Counted from the stretch's first letter, positions 43,697 to 54,209 are shown. The stretch: DNA of 64,000 bases from Pedobacter caeni (GCF_900129215.1 NZ_FQUQ01000007.1:248001-312000); one strand, 5' to 3'. The notes: generated by a model not told the origin, from the letters alone. Numbers and translations: made by a program.

Positions 43697-43977
43697 TATA
43701 ATTTCATCATTACTTCATAATATCGCTGTTTATTCTATAATTTTAGTAGTATTTATTTATTCAGAATTGTTACAAAAGTCAGGATTTTTATATAAAGTTC
43801 TGACTTTTGCTGTTACAACACTTTTATTCCGAACAATCGGACGGTCTGTTTTTTTTGTTCGAAATTATATTTTGCTGAGGAGATTTTTTCAGGATTTTGA
43901 CGAAGAATTTTGTTGTCACGGTAGTGTCATCAGAAGTGCCATTGCTGCAAAAAGTTATGCTGGCATATCAAAAATGC
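43697..43977. other. Spacer upstream of susC1 with two hairpins
   Basis: No gene. AAAAGTCAG (43774-43782) pairs with CTGACTTTT (43800-43808), a likely terminator for the M14 gene; CGAACAA (43830-43836) pairs with TTGTTCG (43855-43861). TGTTACAA occurs as a direct repeat flanking the first hairpin. Confidence 0.5.
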
Positions 43978-44017
43978 TATATTTGGGCTTTAATTAACCT
44001 AAATTTTATAATTTTTT
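43978..44017 (+). promoter_or_regulatory. susC1 promoter and conserved leader
   Basis: TATATTTG (43978-43985) fits the -7 consensus; TAACCTAAATTT (43995-44006) is the core shared by all four susC leaders and precedes the ATG at 44018 by 11 nt. Confidence 0.6.
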
Positions 44018-47000
44018 ATGAAAAAACTTGTACAAAGTTTGTTCATTTTTATGCTTCTTGCTGTCTCAGCAGTCGCACAAGAGAGGACGATCAGTGGAAC
44101 AGTTACGGACAAGGGTGATGGTCAGCCACTTCCCGGAGTAACTGTCAGGATTAAGGGTGCACAAGGGGGCACACAAACAAGCGCAGACGGAAAATTTTCC
44201 TTAAAATTAACTTCGGCTGCAACGGGATTGGAATTCTCTTATCTCGGTTATGTAACTCAAACAGTTCCAGCTACTTCTAGCGTAATCAATGTTTCGTTGG
44301 TTACAGATTCAAAACTACTTAGTGAAGTGGTTGTGACAGGAATGGGGGTCTCACGTGAGAAAAAAGGATTGGGATATAATGTTCAAACCTTAAAAAGCGA
44401 TGATTTAACAAAAGCATCTAACCCAAGTTTGGCAGGATCTTTACAAGGCAAGTTGTCTGGTGTAGAGATTAAACCTTCAAGTGGTATGCCAGGTGCATCT
44501 TCTCAAATCACAATTCGTGGAGCAAGATCATTTACGGGAAATAACGCGCCATTATATGTAATCGACGGAATGCCTATTGCTTCGAATGCCGACTTCTCTA
44601 CAGGAAACAGTGTTACCGGAGCTGATATTGCTAATCGTTCAGTGGATTTAGATCCAAATGAGATCGAAAGTATGACCGTATTAAAAGGTCAGGCAGCCTC
44701 TGCATTGTATGGTATCCGTGCTTCAAATGGTGTAATTTTAATTACTACTAAAAGTGGTAAAGGATTGGCTAAGGGTAAACCAGTCGTTTCCTTCAATACT
44801 AACTTTGCAATTGATAAAATCTCGCGTAAGGCAGATTTGCAGAATACATGGGCACAGGGAACCGAAGGTGTATTTGCACCAACAACCTCTATGTCATGGG
44901 GTCCTAGGGTAGAAGATCTTCCGAATGATCCTGCATATGGCGGAAATACCCAAAGCAAAGATAATATATATACTACAAAAGGGTTACACCCAGGGAAGTA
45001 TTATGTGCCTCAATTGGAAAGTGCAGGTTTAGATCCATGGGCAACACCAACAAAATATGATAACCGTGGTGATTTCTTCGAGTTGGGAAAGACATTCAGT
45101 AACTCTGTTAACATTAGTCAGGCTACAGATAATGGAACTTTTTCTATTGGTTTAGGAAATTCACATCAGACAGGTATCATTTCTTCTACTGCTATGGATC
45201 GTTATAATGCAAAAGTTTCTGCAGAGACGAACCTAAATAAAGCATGGAAAATGGGCTTTACAGGAAACTACATTCAATCTGATATTGATAAAGCTTCTTC
45301 CGGAAACGATGCCTTGCTTGGTACAGTTTATTCTGCTCCGATCAACTATAATCTGAAAGGAATCCCTACGCATACACCTATTGATCCTTATAGCCAGATC
45401 AACTATAGGTCTTTAACCTTTAATAACCCTTATTGGGCGATGGAGAACAACCGCTTCAACGAACGTACAAACCGGTTCTTTGGAAATGGTTATACCACAT
45501 TCACTCCGGAAGTAAATTGGGGAAGAGATTCAAAATTCTTTGTTAAATACCAATTAGGTGTTGACTCTTATTCTTCTAACTATCAGGATATTTTTGAATT
45601 TGGAAATACAGGAAAGGCAGGAAGTATCAAAAACTATGGTACAACCGTTGCTAACTATAACTCATTGTTGACCGCTAACTACGATGTTAAACTTTCTGAT
45701 GATTTTAGTTTAACCGCATTAATTGGTAACGAGGTTAACCATGAGAATTTAAAAAAATATGATGAAACTGGTCTCAATTTCAATTATGGTGGTTGGAAAC
45801 ATATCGACAACACTAAAACAAAAATTGCAACAGAATCTAAATTTCAATATAGGACTGTCGGTTTCTTCTCTAGTATAAACCTGGCTTATAAAAGCTTATT
45901 GTACCTGAACGTAACCGGTAGAAATGACATTGTTTCCAGCATGCCTAGAGGTAACCGTTCTTTCTTTTACCCATCAGCATCTTTGGGCTTTGTGGTAACA
46001 GAATTGGAAGGGCTTAAACAAAATAATACCCTTAATTTCTTAAAATTAAGAGCTTCTTATGCCGAAGTTGGGCAGGCTGGTGTTTATTTGAACAATTATT
46101 TTAAAACACCAAATTATGATGGTGGATTCTGGCAAAACCCTCCTGTGATCTATCCGGTTGATGGAGCAACTGCTTATACGCCTTATGGAACATTGTATAA
46201 CAAAGATCTTAAGCCACAGAATACCGTGTCCAAAGAAGTAGGGTTTGAAGCGAGAATGCTTAATAATTTGATCAGTATTGATTATACGTTCTCCAGACAG
46301 GATGTAAAAGATCAAATCTTCCCGGTTCCTTTGGCTGGTTCTTCCGGGTCAGTTGAGATCCTTATGAATGGTGGAAAAATCCATACAAATGCTCATGAGG
46401 TTGCATTGAATATCAATCCGATCAAGAAAGAAGACTGGAATTTAAACTTTGGGTTTAACTTCACCAAGATCGACAACTATGTGGACGAATTAGCACCTGG
46501 CGTAGGAAGTATTTTCCTTGGAGGTTTCACAACACCACAAGTCCGTGCAGGTATCAATGATAAGTTCCCTGTGATTTACGGTGGTACATTTAAAAGAGAC
46601 GCAAATGGAAGGATCCTTGTTGATGAGAATAAGGAGACATCTCCAGGTGAGGCAAATGCAAATTACGGTATGCCATTAAGTGGTGAACCAGGTGTAATTG
46701 GAAGTGTTTCTCCTAAATTCCTTTTAGGTGGTAATATGGCATTGCGTTACAAACGTTTTTCTTTGAGTACAACTTTTGAATGGAAAAATGGCGGATCGAT
46801 TTACTCTGGAAGTAATGGATTAATGAATACTTATGGAATGGGTAAAGTTACAGAAGACCGTACTACTCCATTTATCTATCCTGGTGTTAAAGCTGACGGT
46901 TCAGCAAACGATATTGTAAGAGGTGGAGCAAGTGATTCCTATGCTTACGAAAATCTATACGCGAATGTGCTAGGTAATATTGATGAGGCATTTATTTATG

Positions 47001-47230
47001 ATGCGTCATTTGTGAAAATGAGAGAATTGGTGTTTAACTATAAGATACCTCAATTCCACAAAGTAAACTTAAGTGTTTCTGCTTTTGCCCGTAACATTTT
47101 AATTTGGTCTAAGCTACCAAATTTTGATCCGGAATCTTCTCAGGGAAATACCAATATGGGTGGTGCGTTTGAACGGTTTTCGGTTCCACAAACCTCTACA
47201 TTTGGTATGGGCTTAAACCTTACATTTTAA
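44018..47230 (+). CDS. SusC/RagA-type TonB-dependent outer-membrane transporter (copy 1)
   Basis: TonB-linked outer-membrane importer, 1070 residues. Signal peptide (KKLVQSLFIFMLLAVSAVAQ), CarboxypepD_reg-like domain (about 22-100; GTVTDKGDGQPLPGVTV), TonB-box region SEVVVTG, plug domain (about 115-235) with SGVEIKPSSGMPGASSQITI and ALYGIRASNGVILITT, then a 22-strand barrel ending TFGMGLNLTF. No STN signalling domain, so it should not talk to an ECF/FecR pair. Works with the SusD lipoprotein 11 bp downstream; substrate unknown. Confidence 0.95.
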   Translation: MKKLVQSLFIFMLLAVSAVAQERTISGTVTDKGDGQPLPGVTVRIKGAQGGTQTSADGKFSLKLTSAATGLEFSYLGYVTQTVPATSSVINVSLVTDSKLLSEVVVTGMGVSREKKGLGYNVQTLKSDDLTKASNPSLAGSLQGKLSGVEIKPSSGMPGASSQITIRGARSFTGNNAPLYVIDGMPIASNADFSTGNSVTGADIANRSVDLDPNEIESMTVLKGQAASALYGIRASNGVILITTKSGKGLAKGKPVVSFNTNFAIDKISRKADLQNTWAQGTEGVFAPTTSMSWGPRVEDLPNDPAYGGNTQSKDNIYTTKGLHPGKYYVPQLESAGLDPWATPTKYDNRGDFFELGKTFSNSVNISQATDNGTFSIGLGNSHQTGIISSTAMDRYNAKVSAETNLNKAWKMGFTGNYIQSDIDKASSGNDALLGTVYSAPINYNLKGIPTHTPIDPYSQINYRSLTFNNPYWAMENNRFNERTNRFFGNGYTTFTPEVNWGRDSKFFVKYQLGVDSYSSNYQDIFEFGNTGKAGSIKNYGTTVANYNSLLTANYDVKLSDDFSLTALIGNEVNHENLKKYDETGLNFNYGGWKHIDNTKTKIATESKFQYRTVGFFSSINLAYKSLLYLNVTGRNDIVSSMPRGNRSFFYPSASLGFVVTELEGLKQNNTLNFLKLRASYAEVGQAGVYLNNYFKTPNYDGGFWQNPPVIYPVDGATAYTPYGTLYNKDLKPQNTVSKEVGFEARMLNNLISIDYTFSRQDVKDQIFPVPLAGSSGSVEILMNGGKIHTNAHEVALNINPIKKEDWNLNFGFNFTKIDNYVDELAPGVGSIFLGGFTTPQVRAGINDKFPVIYGGTFKRDANGRILVDENKETSPGEANANYGMPLSGEPGVIGSVSPKFLLGGNMALRYKRFSLSTTFEWKNGGSIYSGSNGLMNTYGMGKVTEDRTTPFIYPGVKADGSANDIVRGGASDSYAYENLYANVLGNIDEAFIYDASFVKMRELVFNYKIPQFHKVNLSVSAFARNILIWSKLPNFDPESSQGNTNMGGAFERFSVPQTSTFGMGLNLTF

Positions 47231-47241
47231 TTATAAATAAT

Positions 47242-48696
47242 ATGATCTTAGAAAATATAAAAAAAACAGGGTTGGCGTTACTTTTAACGACAGTTGTGTT
47301 TTCCTCTTGTTCAGAAGATGTAATGGACAGAATTAATGAGGATAGAAATAATCCTTTGACTTCACCTGCTCGTTTTATTATTACGGATGCAATTGCATCA
47401 AGTGCATTTAAAGTTGCAGGAAGTGATTATGCATTCTATGCGTCTGTGTATATGGAAAACCATGTTGGAATCTATGGGCAGATGTACAATGCTGAAATCA
47501 GGACGGCTGAGCCTTACTTGTCTACTACTTATGATAATGCCTGGTCGGCTGCTTATACCAATCTGCGAAATTTGAAAGTAGCAATTGATAAATGTTCTCC
47601 GGGTGGTATTGAGGATGGAAATTTCCAGGCATTAGGTATTGCTCAGGTATTATCTGCATATAACCTTGCCATTCAAACTGATTTAATGGGAGATATTCCA
47701 TGGACAGAGGCTATTCAGCCAGCAATTATTCTTCAACCGAAAATTGATAAACAGGAAGCGATTTATGCTGACGTGATGAAATTTTTAGATGATGCGATTG
47801 TTAACTTAGGTAAAAATAGCGCGTATGCTTCTCTTGAAGGTCAGGACTTATTATATAAGGGTAACAATAAGGCGTGGGTTAAAATGGCTCATGGGTTAAA
47901 AGCACGTTATAAAATGCGCCTTTCTTTCAGAAGTGCAAAATATCAGGAAGTAATTAATGAAGTGGACTTATCTTTTGCTGAAGCAAGTGAGCAAGCTTCA
48001 TTTAAATTTAATGGCGGCACCTCTAATAATCCTTTCTATAGTTTTGCTAACGACCGTGATTATTTTGGTGCAAGTACAAGCTTACATGAAAAGCTTGTGG
48101 CCAGAACCGATCCTCGTGATGCATTGTTCTTTACTTCTTATCCAGTTGCGCCAAATAAGCCGGCAAAGCCGCTTATTTTTGCACCCAACGGAGGTCCAAG
48201 ACAACAACAAGAATATTATGGTATCTCAGGATTGTTGTCTGCAAGTGCGCCAACTCATCTTTTAAGTTATCATGAACTATTATTCCTTAAAGCGGAAGCT
48301 TATTCCAGATTAGGGGATAAATTTAATGCAGAAAAGGCGCTAAAAGCGGCTATAGCTGCAGCTTTTGTGAAAGTGGGTTTAACCGAGGAAGCAGCAGGCA
48401 CTTATTATGCTGATAAAGTTGAGGGGCTCTTTAATGCAAATCCAACTAAAGAAATCATGGCTCAAAAGTATCTTGCTTTCTTTGAAGATGAGGCTGTAGA
48501 AAGCTATAATGATTACCGCAGGTTAAAAGCAATGGGTAATGGAGATTATATTCCCTTGTCTAATACGAAGAGTTTTCCTTTGCGCTTTACCTATGGTAGC
48601 AGTGATGTTACTACTAACGATTACGTTAAGGCAGCATACGGTGATGGTCAGTATGTGAAAACAGAAAACGTATGGTGGGCCGGTGGCACACGATAG
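47242..48696 (+). CDS. SusD-like_2 family surface lipoprotein (copy 1)
   Basis: Substrate-binding lipoprotein partner of SusC copy 1, 484 residues. Lipobox VVFSSC (Cys23), then SEDVMDRINEDRNNPL, the typical N-terminus of the SusD-like_2 group. The helical TPR-like scaffold includes ALGIAQVLSAYNLAIQTDLMGDIPWTEAI and KAEAYSRLGDKFNAEKAL. The C-terminal part contains EIMAQKYLAFFEDEAVESYNDYRR, where the acidic-aromatic ESYNDYRR motif is family-typical. It sits over the SusC barrel at the cell surface and opens like a lid. Terminator follows. Confidence 0.93.
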   Translation: MILENIKKTGLALLLTTVVFSSCSEDVMDRINEDRNNPLTSPARFIITDAIASSAFKVAGSDYAFYASVYMENHVGIYGQMYNAEIRTAEPYLSTTYDNAWSAAYTNLRNLKVAIDKCSPGGIEDGNFQALGIAQVLSAYNLAIQTDLMGDIPWTEAIQPAIILQPKIDKQEAIYADVMKFLDDAIVNLGKNSAYASLEGQDLLYKGNNKAWVKMAHGLKARYKMRLSFRSAKYQEVINEVDLSFAEASEQASFKFNGGTSNNPFYSFANDRDYFGASTSLHEKLVARTDPRDALFFTSYPVAPNKPAKPLIFAPNGGPRQQQEYYGISGLLSASAPTHLLSYHELLFLKAEAYSRLGDKFNAEKALKAAIAAAFVKVGLTEEAAGTYYADKVEGLFNANPTKEIMAQKYLAFFEDEAVESYNDYRRLKAMGNGDYIPLSNTKSFPLRFTYGSSDVTTNDYVKAAYGDGQYVKTENVWWAGGTR

Positions 48697-48730
48697 TTTG
48701 TTCTTAAAATAACAAGTCCCTTTAATTCTG

Positions 48731-48773
48731 GGCTAAAAAGAGCAGCGAAACTAAGATTTCCTGCTCTTTTTTT
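48731..48773 (+). terminator. Terminator after susD copy 1
   Basis: AAAAAGAGCAG (48735-48745) pairs with CTGCTCTTTTT (48761-48771) around a 15-nt loop, followed by more T. Confidence 0.85.
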
Positions 48774-49351
48774 GTGCTTTCAAGGTGGCGCCGATGCTAG
48801 ATGTTCTCCTTCCGGATCAGATTCACTATTGGGATTTGTGGTCTTCAGGGGCGATCAAAGCTGCTCGGGAGGAAGTCAAATGGTGACTGGAGGTATTGTA
48901 CCATTCAAAAATATTTTTGCTTTTATTTCCAGGAAATAAATGTTTATTTCAAGGCAGTCCATTGATAAAGATAGGGTTGTGGAATTGGTTTGGTGTTTAA
49001 TTCCTCTTGTCGGTTTAATTGCACCTCTAGGGTTCGCCAAGGTATTCAGTGCCATTGAACCGAAATTTTGTACATCCAGGTTAAAGATCTGATTTATTGT
49101 CCTGGCTCAATTTCTTGTTTGTAACAATTGCGGGACAATCTGGTGTATGCCTCAATTAATTGAACTGATAATCAATACACTTAGTTCCAAATTAGAAAAT
49201 CTTAAAAATGTTAAATTTCGCTCTTAGGTTCACTTTATTGTTTTTCTAAAACTCTTATTTAGTATAATTAGGGCCCTCTTTTTGTGTCATTTTATTGTCA
49301 TTTTAGTGATAACATGTAACATGCCCATGTGTAAGCACAATTTTGTTTTTC
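48774..49351. other. Long non-coding spacer between susCD pair 1 and pair 2
   Basis: No recognisable gene in almost 580 bp. It contains a perfect 9-bp inverted repeat with one central base, TTTATTTCC-A-GGAAATAAA (48922-48940). It also contains the 19-nt sequence at 49287-49305 whose reverse complement is upstream of susC3. A 30-codon ORF at 48794 (MLDVLLPDQ...) has no recognised relatives and could be a relic. Confidence 0.5.
49287..49305 (-). promoter_or_regulatory. 19-nt motif shared in inverse orientation with the susC3 upstream region
   Basis: Read on the minus strand: TAAAATGACAATAAAATGA, two AAAATGA 7-mers with 11-bp spacing. Ends 87 nt before the susC2 ATG. The identical sequence is at 54343-54361 on the plus strand. 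Confidence 0.5.
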
Positions 49352-49391
49352 TATCTTCAATTATTATTAACTAACCTAAATTTTATTTTTT
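49352..49391 (+). promoter_or_regulatory. susC2 promoter region and conserved leader
   Basis: TATCTTCA (49352-49359) at the place of the -7 element in the other copies; TAACCTAAATTT (49372-49383) 8 nt before the ATG at 49392. Confidence 0.55.
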
Positions 49392-52300
49392 ATGAAAAAA
49401 CTTTTACAAAGTTTGTTCATTTTACTGTGCATTGCAGGCTCTGCAATGGCTCAGGATCGAACAATTACTGGTACAGTTACAGATCAGGAAGATGGCAGAC
49501 CTCTGCCAGGTGTAACGGTACGAATTAAAGGTGCCAAAGGAGGTACTCAGACAGGTGGGAATGGAAGCTATTCCTTAAAGGTGGCTTCTTCAGGAACCGC
49601 ACTTGAATTCAGTTACCTGGGATATGTTTCTCAAACCAAAACCATTACCTCAGATGTTGTAAATGTTAGCCTTGCTGCGGATAGCAAATCTCTTACTGAA
49701 GTTGTAGTAACAGGACTTGGGGTAGCAACAGATAAAAGGAAAGCTGCGATTGCTATTGAATCTATATCTTCCAAAAATATGTTGGCTGTACCTTCCGCAT
49801 CTATCGATAAAGCTTTGATTGGTAAAGTTGCAGGAGCGCAGATTTCTTCTACTTCTGGTCAGCCGGGTCAACAGGCTTCCATTTTATTAAGAGGTATCAA
49901 CACTCTTGGGAGTACTCAACCAATGATTTTGGTAGATGGAATGGAAGTGAATGCTTCTGGTAGCACCAATGGGTCGGGTACTAACATGTCGTCAAGGCTG
50001 TCAGACTTAGATTTATCAAATGTGGACCGCGTCGAAGTAATTCAGGGTGCCGCCGCCGCTACTTTGTATGGTGCACAAGGTGCAAACGGTGTTATCCAGA
50101 TTTTTACTAAAAGAGGTGTGAAAAATGGAGAAACTAGAATAACTGTTAATTCCAGGGTAAATATTGACAATGTATTGAAAGGTAAATTTGAATTGGCTAA
50201 AAATCATTATTTTGAAACCGATGCTGAGGGATACATTTTAAATGGAGATGGCAAGCGTATGTCTATGGATGCGAATGGTGGATGGGATAGTCCTCAAGGT
50301 CCGGCGGATCTTTCGAAGGCGTTGATTAATAAACCTTATAAGGAAAAAACCTATGATCACTTTGATCAGCTTTTTAAATCAAATGTGCCTACCTTTAACA
50401 ATACGGTTAACGTATCTGGAGGAGCAGGTAAATTCGACTATGCCGTGAACCTTTCCAATTTAAAACAAAAAAGTATTATTAACGGGGACCTTACTCGGAC
50501 CAATCTTGGACTGAATGTTGGAGCTGAATTATTTAAGAATTTTACAATGAGATCAACGACACAATTGATCTATTCTAATAATACTTCTGGTGGAATCACG
50601 GGCCAAAATAATGTTAATAGTGGACTTGGAAGTGCCTTAACTTCAAGAGCATGGTGGGACCTTAAATTTAAGGACCCGCTAGGAAATTCCGTTGCAAATC
50701 CAGAGGGTGAAAACTCCATAAATCCATTTTATTCCTTCCAGTTTAGGAACTATGGAACAAAAGTCACCCGTATCGTTCAAGGAATTGATTTGAACTACAA
50801 ATTCCCAAAATTTGTTGAAGTAAATTATAAATACGGTATTGATACCTATAAAAATGAGTTCCAGAATAACATCCTTTATCAGCTGAACAATGCATTTCCT
50901 GAAAGTGGGCTAACTCCTTTCGACGGTCAAATTACTTTGGATCGCGATAGAGAAACACTTAAAAACTCGTTATTATCTGTTTATTTTAAGACAGATTTTC
51001 AACAGGATTTTAATTCTTCTTTACCAATACAGACCTCCACTCAGGTTTCTTATGATTACAGACATAGGTACAGAGAGAACGTTACAACAGAAGGAACCGG
51101 CTTTCCGGGCTTTCCTCCTTTCACTCCGGGATTGGCAAATACCAAAACCTATGAAACAAGTGTAAATGAATTTATCACATTTGGTTATTTAATTAATCAA
51201 AGAATCGATTATGGAAACCTATTTGGTGTTTCAGGGGGTGTTAGGGTTGATTATTCTTCTGCTTTTGGGGCAGGAAATAAAGCATTTGTTTTTCCTAGGG
51301 CAGATGCTTATGTGAGATTCGATGATATCATTAAAAGTGAAAAAATCTATGAACTTAAACTTAGGGGAGCTTATGGTGAAGCGGGAACCCAACCAGGTGA
51401 GTATGATAGGCAAGTTACACTAAATCAGGGTAATATTGGTTCAAACGGTTATCTTGGCACTAAAATAAGAAGCCGAAATCCAAACCTTAAGGTTGAACGT
51501 TCTCAAGAAACGGAGGTTGGGATTGATGCTGGTTTTATGCTTGGAAAAAACAAGTGGTTTGAACGCTTAAAGATTAATACTACCTATTGGAATAGAAAGA
51601 GTACTGACGTAATCCGGGCACTTGATATCGCCCCTTCTTCAGGTGCAAGTGAACTTTTAGACAACTTACTAAGCTTGAAGTCTTCTGGATTTCAAATCGC
51701 AATAGACGCTGACGTCTATACCAGTGATAATTTTAGCTGGCAGTTTGGAACAAGGTTTGGTGCGAGCAAGTCGCTGGTTGATAAAATTTCCAATGGAAAA
51801 GATGTCACCATAGGTGGCAGTGGCTCTGGCCAGTTCGTCCTGAGGGAGGGAGAGTCTATTGGTGCATTTTTTGGAAAGACACCTTTGTCAAGCGTTGATC
51901 AGCTAAATCCATCGGGGGGAAGGTATATTCCTGAAGCAAATGCTGGGAATTATGTTTTGGTGAATGGAATGGTTGTTGATAAAACAAGTAAAGCGGTGCA
52001 GTTTACCAGTAATCAGACAAATATTGGCGATCCAAATCCTGATTTTACAGTTTCTTTTACTAATAATTTTACAATTAAAAAGGATCTTTCAGTTTCGTTC
52101 CAATTGGACTGGACTCATGGAAATCAAATCTATAATCAAACAAAACAATGGTTGTTCCGTGATTTAATTGCTGGTGAGCAAGACAAAGCGGTTACTATTG
52201 GATCCGAAACAGGTGCTTTTGCGAATTATTACAACTCTCTTTATAATACGAATAATACGAACTCTTATTTCGTCGAGGACGGTTCTTTTGTTAGGTTAAG

Positions 52301-52523
52301 GGATGTAACCATAGCTTACAATTTTGGGTCGTTGATCAAAAATAAGTTTATCAGATCCGCTCAATTGTCAGTATCAGGTCGGAATTTATTCACAATTACT
52401 GATTATACAGGAACGGATCCGGAAGCTGCTGCAAATTTCAATAATCCTTTGAACAGAGGATTGGACTTGCATGCTTTTCCAAACTTCAGGACATTCCAGG
52501 TTGGGTTATCATTAGGGTTTTAA
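49392..52523 (+). CDS. SusC/RagA-type TonB-dependent transporter (copy 2)
   Basis: 1043 residues, outer-membrane importer. Signal peptide (LFILLCIAGSAMAQ), CarboxypepD_reg-like domain (about 22-100), TEVVVTGLG TonB-box region, plug (about 113-230; ALIGKVAGAQISSTSGQPG, DRVEVIQGAAAATLYGAQGANGVI), barrel ending TFQVGLSLGF. The plug's usual VLKDASA is VIQGAAA here. Forms a pair with the SusD gene 21 bp downstream. Nothing in the plug gives the substrate. Confidence 0.95.
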   Translation: MKKLLQSLFILLCIAGSAMAQDRTITGTVTDQEDGRPLPGVTVRIKGAKGGTQTGGNGSYSLKVASSGTALEFSYLGYVSQTKTITSDVVNVSLAADSKSLTEVVVTGLGVATDKRKAAIAIESISSKNMLAVPSASIDKALIGKVAGAQISSTSGQPGQQASILLRGINTLGSTQPMILVDGMEVNASGSTNGSGTNMSSRLSDLDLSNVDRVEVIQGAAAATLYGAQGANGVIQIFTKRGVKNGETRITVNSRVNIDNVLKGKFELAKNHYFETDAEGYILNGDGKRMSMDANGGWDSPQGPADLSKALINKPYKEKTYDHFDQLFKSNVPTFNNTVNVSGGAGKFDYAVNLSNLKQKSIINGDLTRTNLGLNVGAELFKNFTMRSTTQLIYSNNTSGGITGQNNVNSGLGSALTSRAWWDLKFKDPLGNSVANPEGENSINPFYSFQFRNYGTKVTRIVQGIDLNYKFPKFVEVNYKYGIDTYKNEFQNNILYQLNNAFPESGLTPFDGQITLDRDRETLKNSLLSVYFKTDFQQDFNSSLPIQTSTQVSYDYRHRYRENVTTEGTGFPGFPPFTPGLANTKTYETSVNEFITFGYLINQRIDYGNLFGVSGGVRVDYSSAFGAGNKAFVFPRADAYVRFDDIIKSEKIYELKLRGAYGEAGTQPGEYDRQVTLNQGNIGSNGYLGTKIRSRNPNLKVERSQETEVGIDAGFMLGKNKWFERLKINTTYWNRKSTDVIRALDIAPSSGASELLDNLLSLKSSGFQIAIDADVYTSDNFSWQFGTRFGASKSLVDKISNGKDVTIGGSGSGQFVLREGESIGAFFGKTPLSSVDQLNPSGGRYIPEANAGNYVLVNGMVVDKTSKAVQFTSNQTNIGDPNPDFTVSFTNNFTIKKDLSVSFQLDWTHGNQIYNQTKQWLFRDLIAGEQDKAVTIGSETGAFANYYNSLYNTNNTNSYFVEDGSFVRLRDVTIAYNFGSLIKNKFIRSAQLSVSGRNLFTITDYTGTDPEAAANFNNPLNRGLDLHAFPNFRTFQVGLSLGF

Positions 52524-52544
52524 CTAGTTTTAAAAGAAAGAATT

Positions 52545-54140
52545 ATGAAAAGAATAAAATATATGTTGCCAGTATTTCTTTTGATGCTGTTAACGATTTC
52601 CTCTTGTAAAAAGGAAATTTTGGATTTGAAAAATCCAAATGAGCCGGGGCTTGTCTCTTTAGAGACAGAAGAAGGTATGAAGCGCGCCGCCTTAGGTGTG
52701 TACAGCAAATTTGGATTAGACTATTGGTGGTTGACACTTGGCTATCATGATATAATGGGAGATACTTATTTTATATCGGCCGGTAATTTTTCCTGGAGAT
52801 GGGCAAATCAGACTGCTAAGATTACTTTATCTAACGGAACAGTGTTAACACCTCCACAGGGGGGGCTTCAAGGAGTTGAGTTGAAAGCCCGGAATGATCG
52901 TTCATTCGGCGACGATAATGCTTTCAGTAATGAGTGGGAGTCTTGTTATGCGGTAAATAACCAGGCAAATTTATTACTGGAAGCAGTCAAATCCCCTGCC
53001 CTAAAAATTACTAATGATGCAGAAATGAAGAAAAAAGTACTTTCTGCCTGGGCTTATTGGTGGAAAGGATTCGCTTATTCAAGATTGGGTTCTATGTATA
53101 TCTCTGGTTTGATCACTGATGAATCAGGAAAAACAAATGGAAACTTTGTATTAAATACTGCAATAATTGCTGAAGCAAATAAAAATTTCGATTTGGCTAT
53201 TGCTCAACTGCAGGGGCTTCCTTATAATCTAAGCTATGGAGCTTTCTTGCAGAAAATGATTCCCGACTTTGTAGATGAGTTTGGTACAAAAGAAACAGGA
53301 TCAAAGTTAAGTCCTGAAGCATGGATTAGAAACATAAACACTTATAAGGCAAGGAATCTTCTCGTGAACAAATCTGTTGATGAAATGACCAGTGCAGATT
53401 GGACAACAATTAAAACTTTAGCGACAAATGGTATTCAGGCGAATGACGCTATTTTTACAAATAGATCAGCTGCAGCTAATGATCTTGTCTCTCAAAACGC
53501 GTGGGCTCCCGCAAGACTCATAATTGCTGGATGGATGTTTGTATCGGAGCGTTTAGTTCAGGATTTCAAAACGGGCGATGACAGAAGAGCTAGAAATGTG
53601 ATCACTTATCCTTCGGGTACAGTTGTAAACAGGTCAGGACGAGGTTTTCAATACGGAACGCGATGGGCATTTAGGTCAATTGAAACAGGAGGTGACTATG
53701 CTTCCAATACAGCTGGGCTGGCTGTAATCCCAATAGCATGTTCTTATGAAGAAAATGAATTGATGCTTGCAGAGGCAAATATCAAACTCGGACAGGTCGA
53801 TTTAGGCTTGGGGTCTGTTGATAAAGTTCGAGCATTTCAGCGAGCCGCTTTACCCGCAGTGGCAAATACTGGTTTGAACCCAACTCAGGCTTATGAAGAG
53901 TTGAGAAGAGAAAGAAGGATTGGCTTAATTAATAAAAACGTTTCTTTCTACGATGCACGTAGATGGGGCGTAATTAAAGCTGGCGGGGGCCGGACAGGGG
54001 CTGTAATCGTTGGACCGAATGGTGTAATAGATAATAATGCAAAAATAGAATATAATTATTTAAACTATTGGGATGTTCCTAAAAATGAGTTGGATTTTAA
54101 TACACCAAGTAATCCATCTGTTCCGGTAGCGGCTAATTAG
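52545..54140 (+). CDS. SusD/RagB family surface lipoprotein (copy 2)
   Basis: 531 residues, partner of SusC copy 2. Lipobox LLTISSC (Cys21), then KKEILDLKNPNEPGL. The RagB/SusD C-terminal hallmark ELRRERRIGLINKNVSFYDARRWG is present (about 450-475), and a TPR-like SAWAYWWKGFAYSRLGSMY helix pair lies at about 165-185. This belongs to the classical SusD/RagB class, unlike copies 1 and 3 (SusD-like_2), so the four pairs are not simple recent duplicates. Ends before a strong terminator. Confidence 0.92.
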   Translation: MKRIKYMLPVFLLMLLTISSCKKEILDLKNPNEPGLVSLETEEGMKRAALGVYSKFGLDYWWLTLGYHDIMGDTYFISAGNFSWRWANQTAKITLSNGTVLTPPQGGLQGVELKARNDRSFGDDNAFSNEWESCYAVNNQANLLLEAVKSPALKITNDAEMKKKVLSAWAYWWKGFAYSRLGSMYISGLITDESGKTNGNFVLNTAIIAEANKNFDLAIAQLQGLPYNLSYGAFLQKMIPDFVDEFGTKETGSKLSPEAWIRNINTYKARNLLVNKSVDEMTSADWTTIKTLATNGIQANDAIFTNRSAAANDLVSQNAWAPARLIIAGWMFVSERLVQDFKTGDDRRARNVITYPSGTVVNRSGRGFQYGTRWAFRSIETGGDYASNTAGLAVIPIACSYEENELMLAEANIKLGQVDLGLGSVDKVRAFQRAALPAVANTGLNPTQAYEELRRERRIGLINKNVSFYDARRWGVIKAGGGRTGAVIVGPNGVIDNNAKIEYNYLNYWDVPKNELDFNTPSNPSVPVAAN

Positions 54141-54209
54141 TTTATGACATAAATCAGCTGGTTTTTAAAAGAGGGAAATGCCCTTGAGTTAACTTAGTTG
54201 TTAAAGAAG

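Noticed and set aside
43674..43997. 107-codon hydrophobic plus-strand frame between the M14 gene and susC1
   Set aside because: Overlaps the M14 stop region, two hairpins and the susC1 promoter; the translation is low complexity from AT-rich DNA.
48794..48886. 30-codon ORF MLDVLLPDQ... after the susD1 terminator, at first taken as a transposase fragment
   Set aside because: No match to remembered transposase N-termini was firm enough, no inverted terminal repeats or target duplications were seen, and nothing similar continues downstream.
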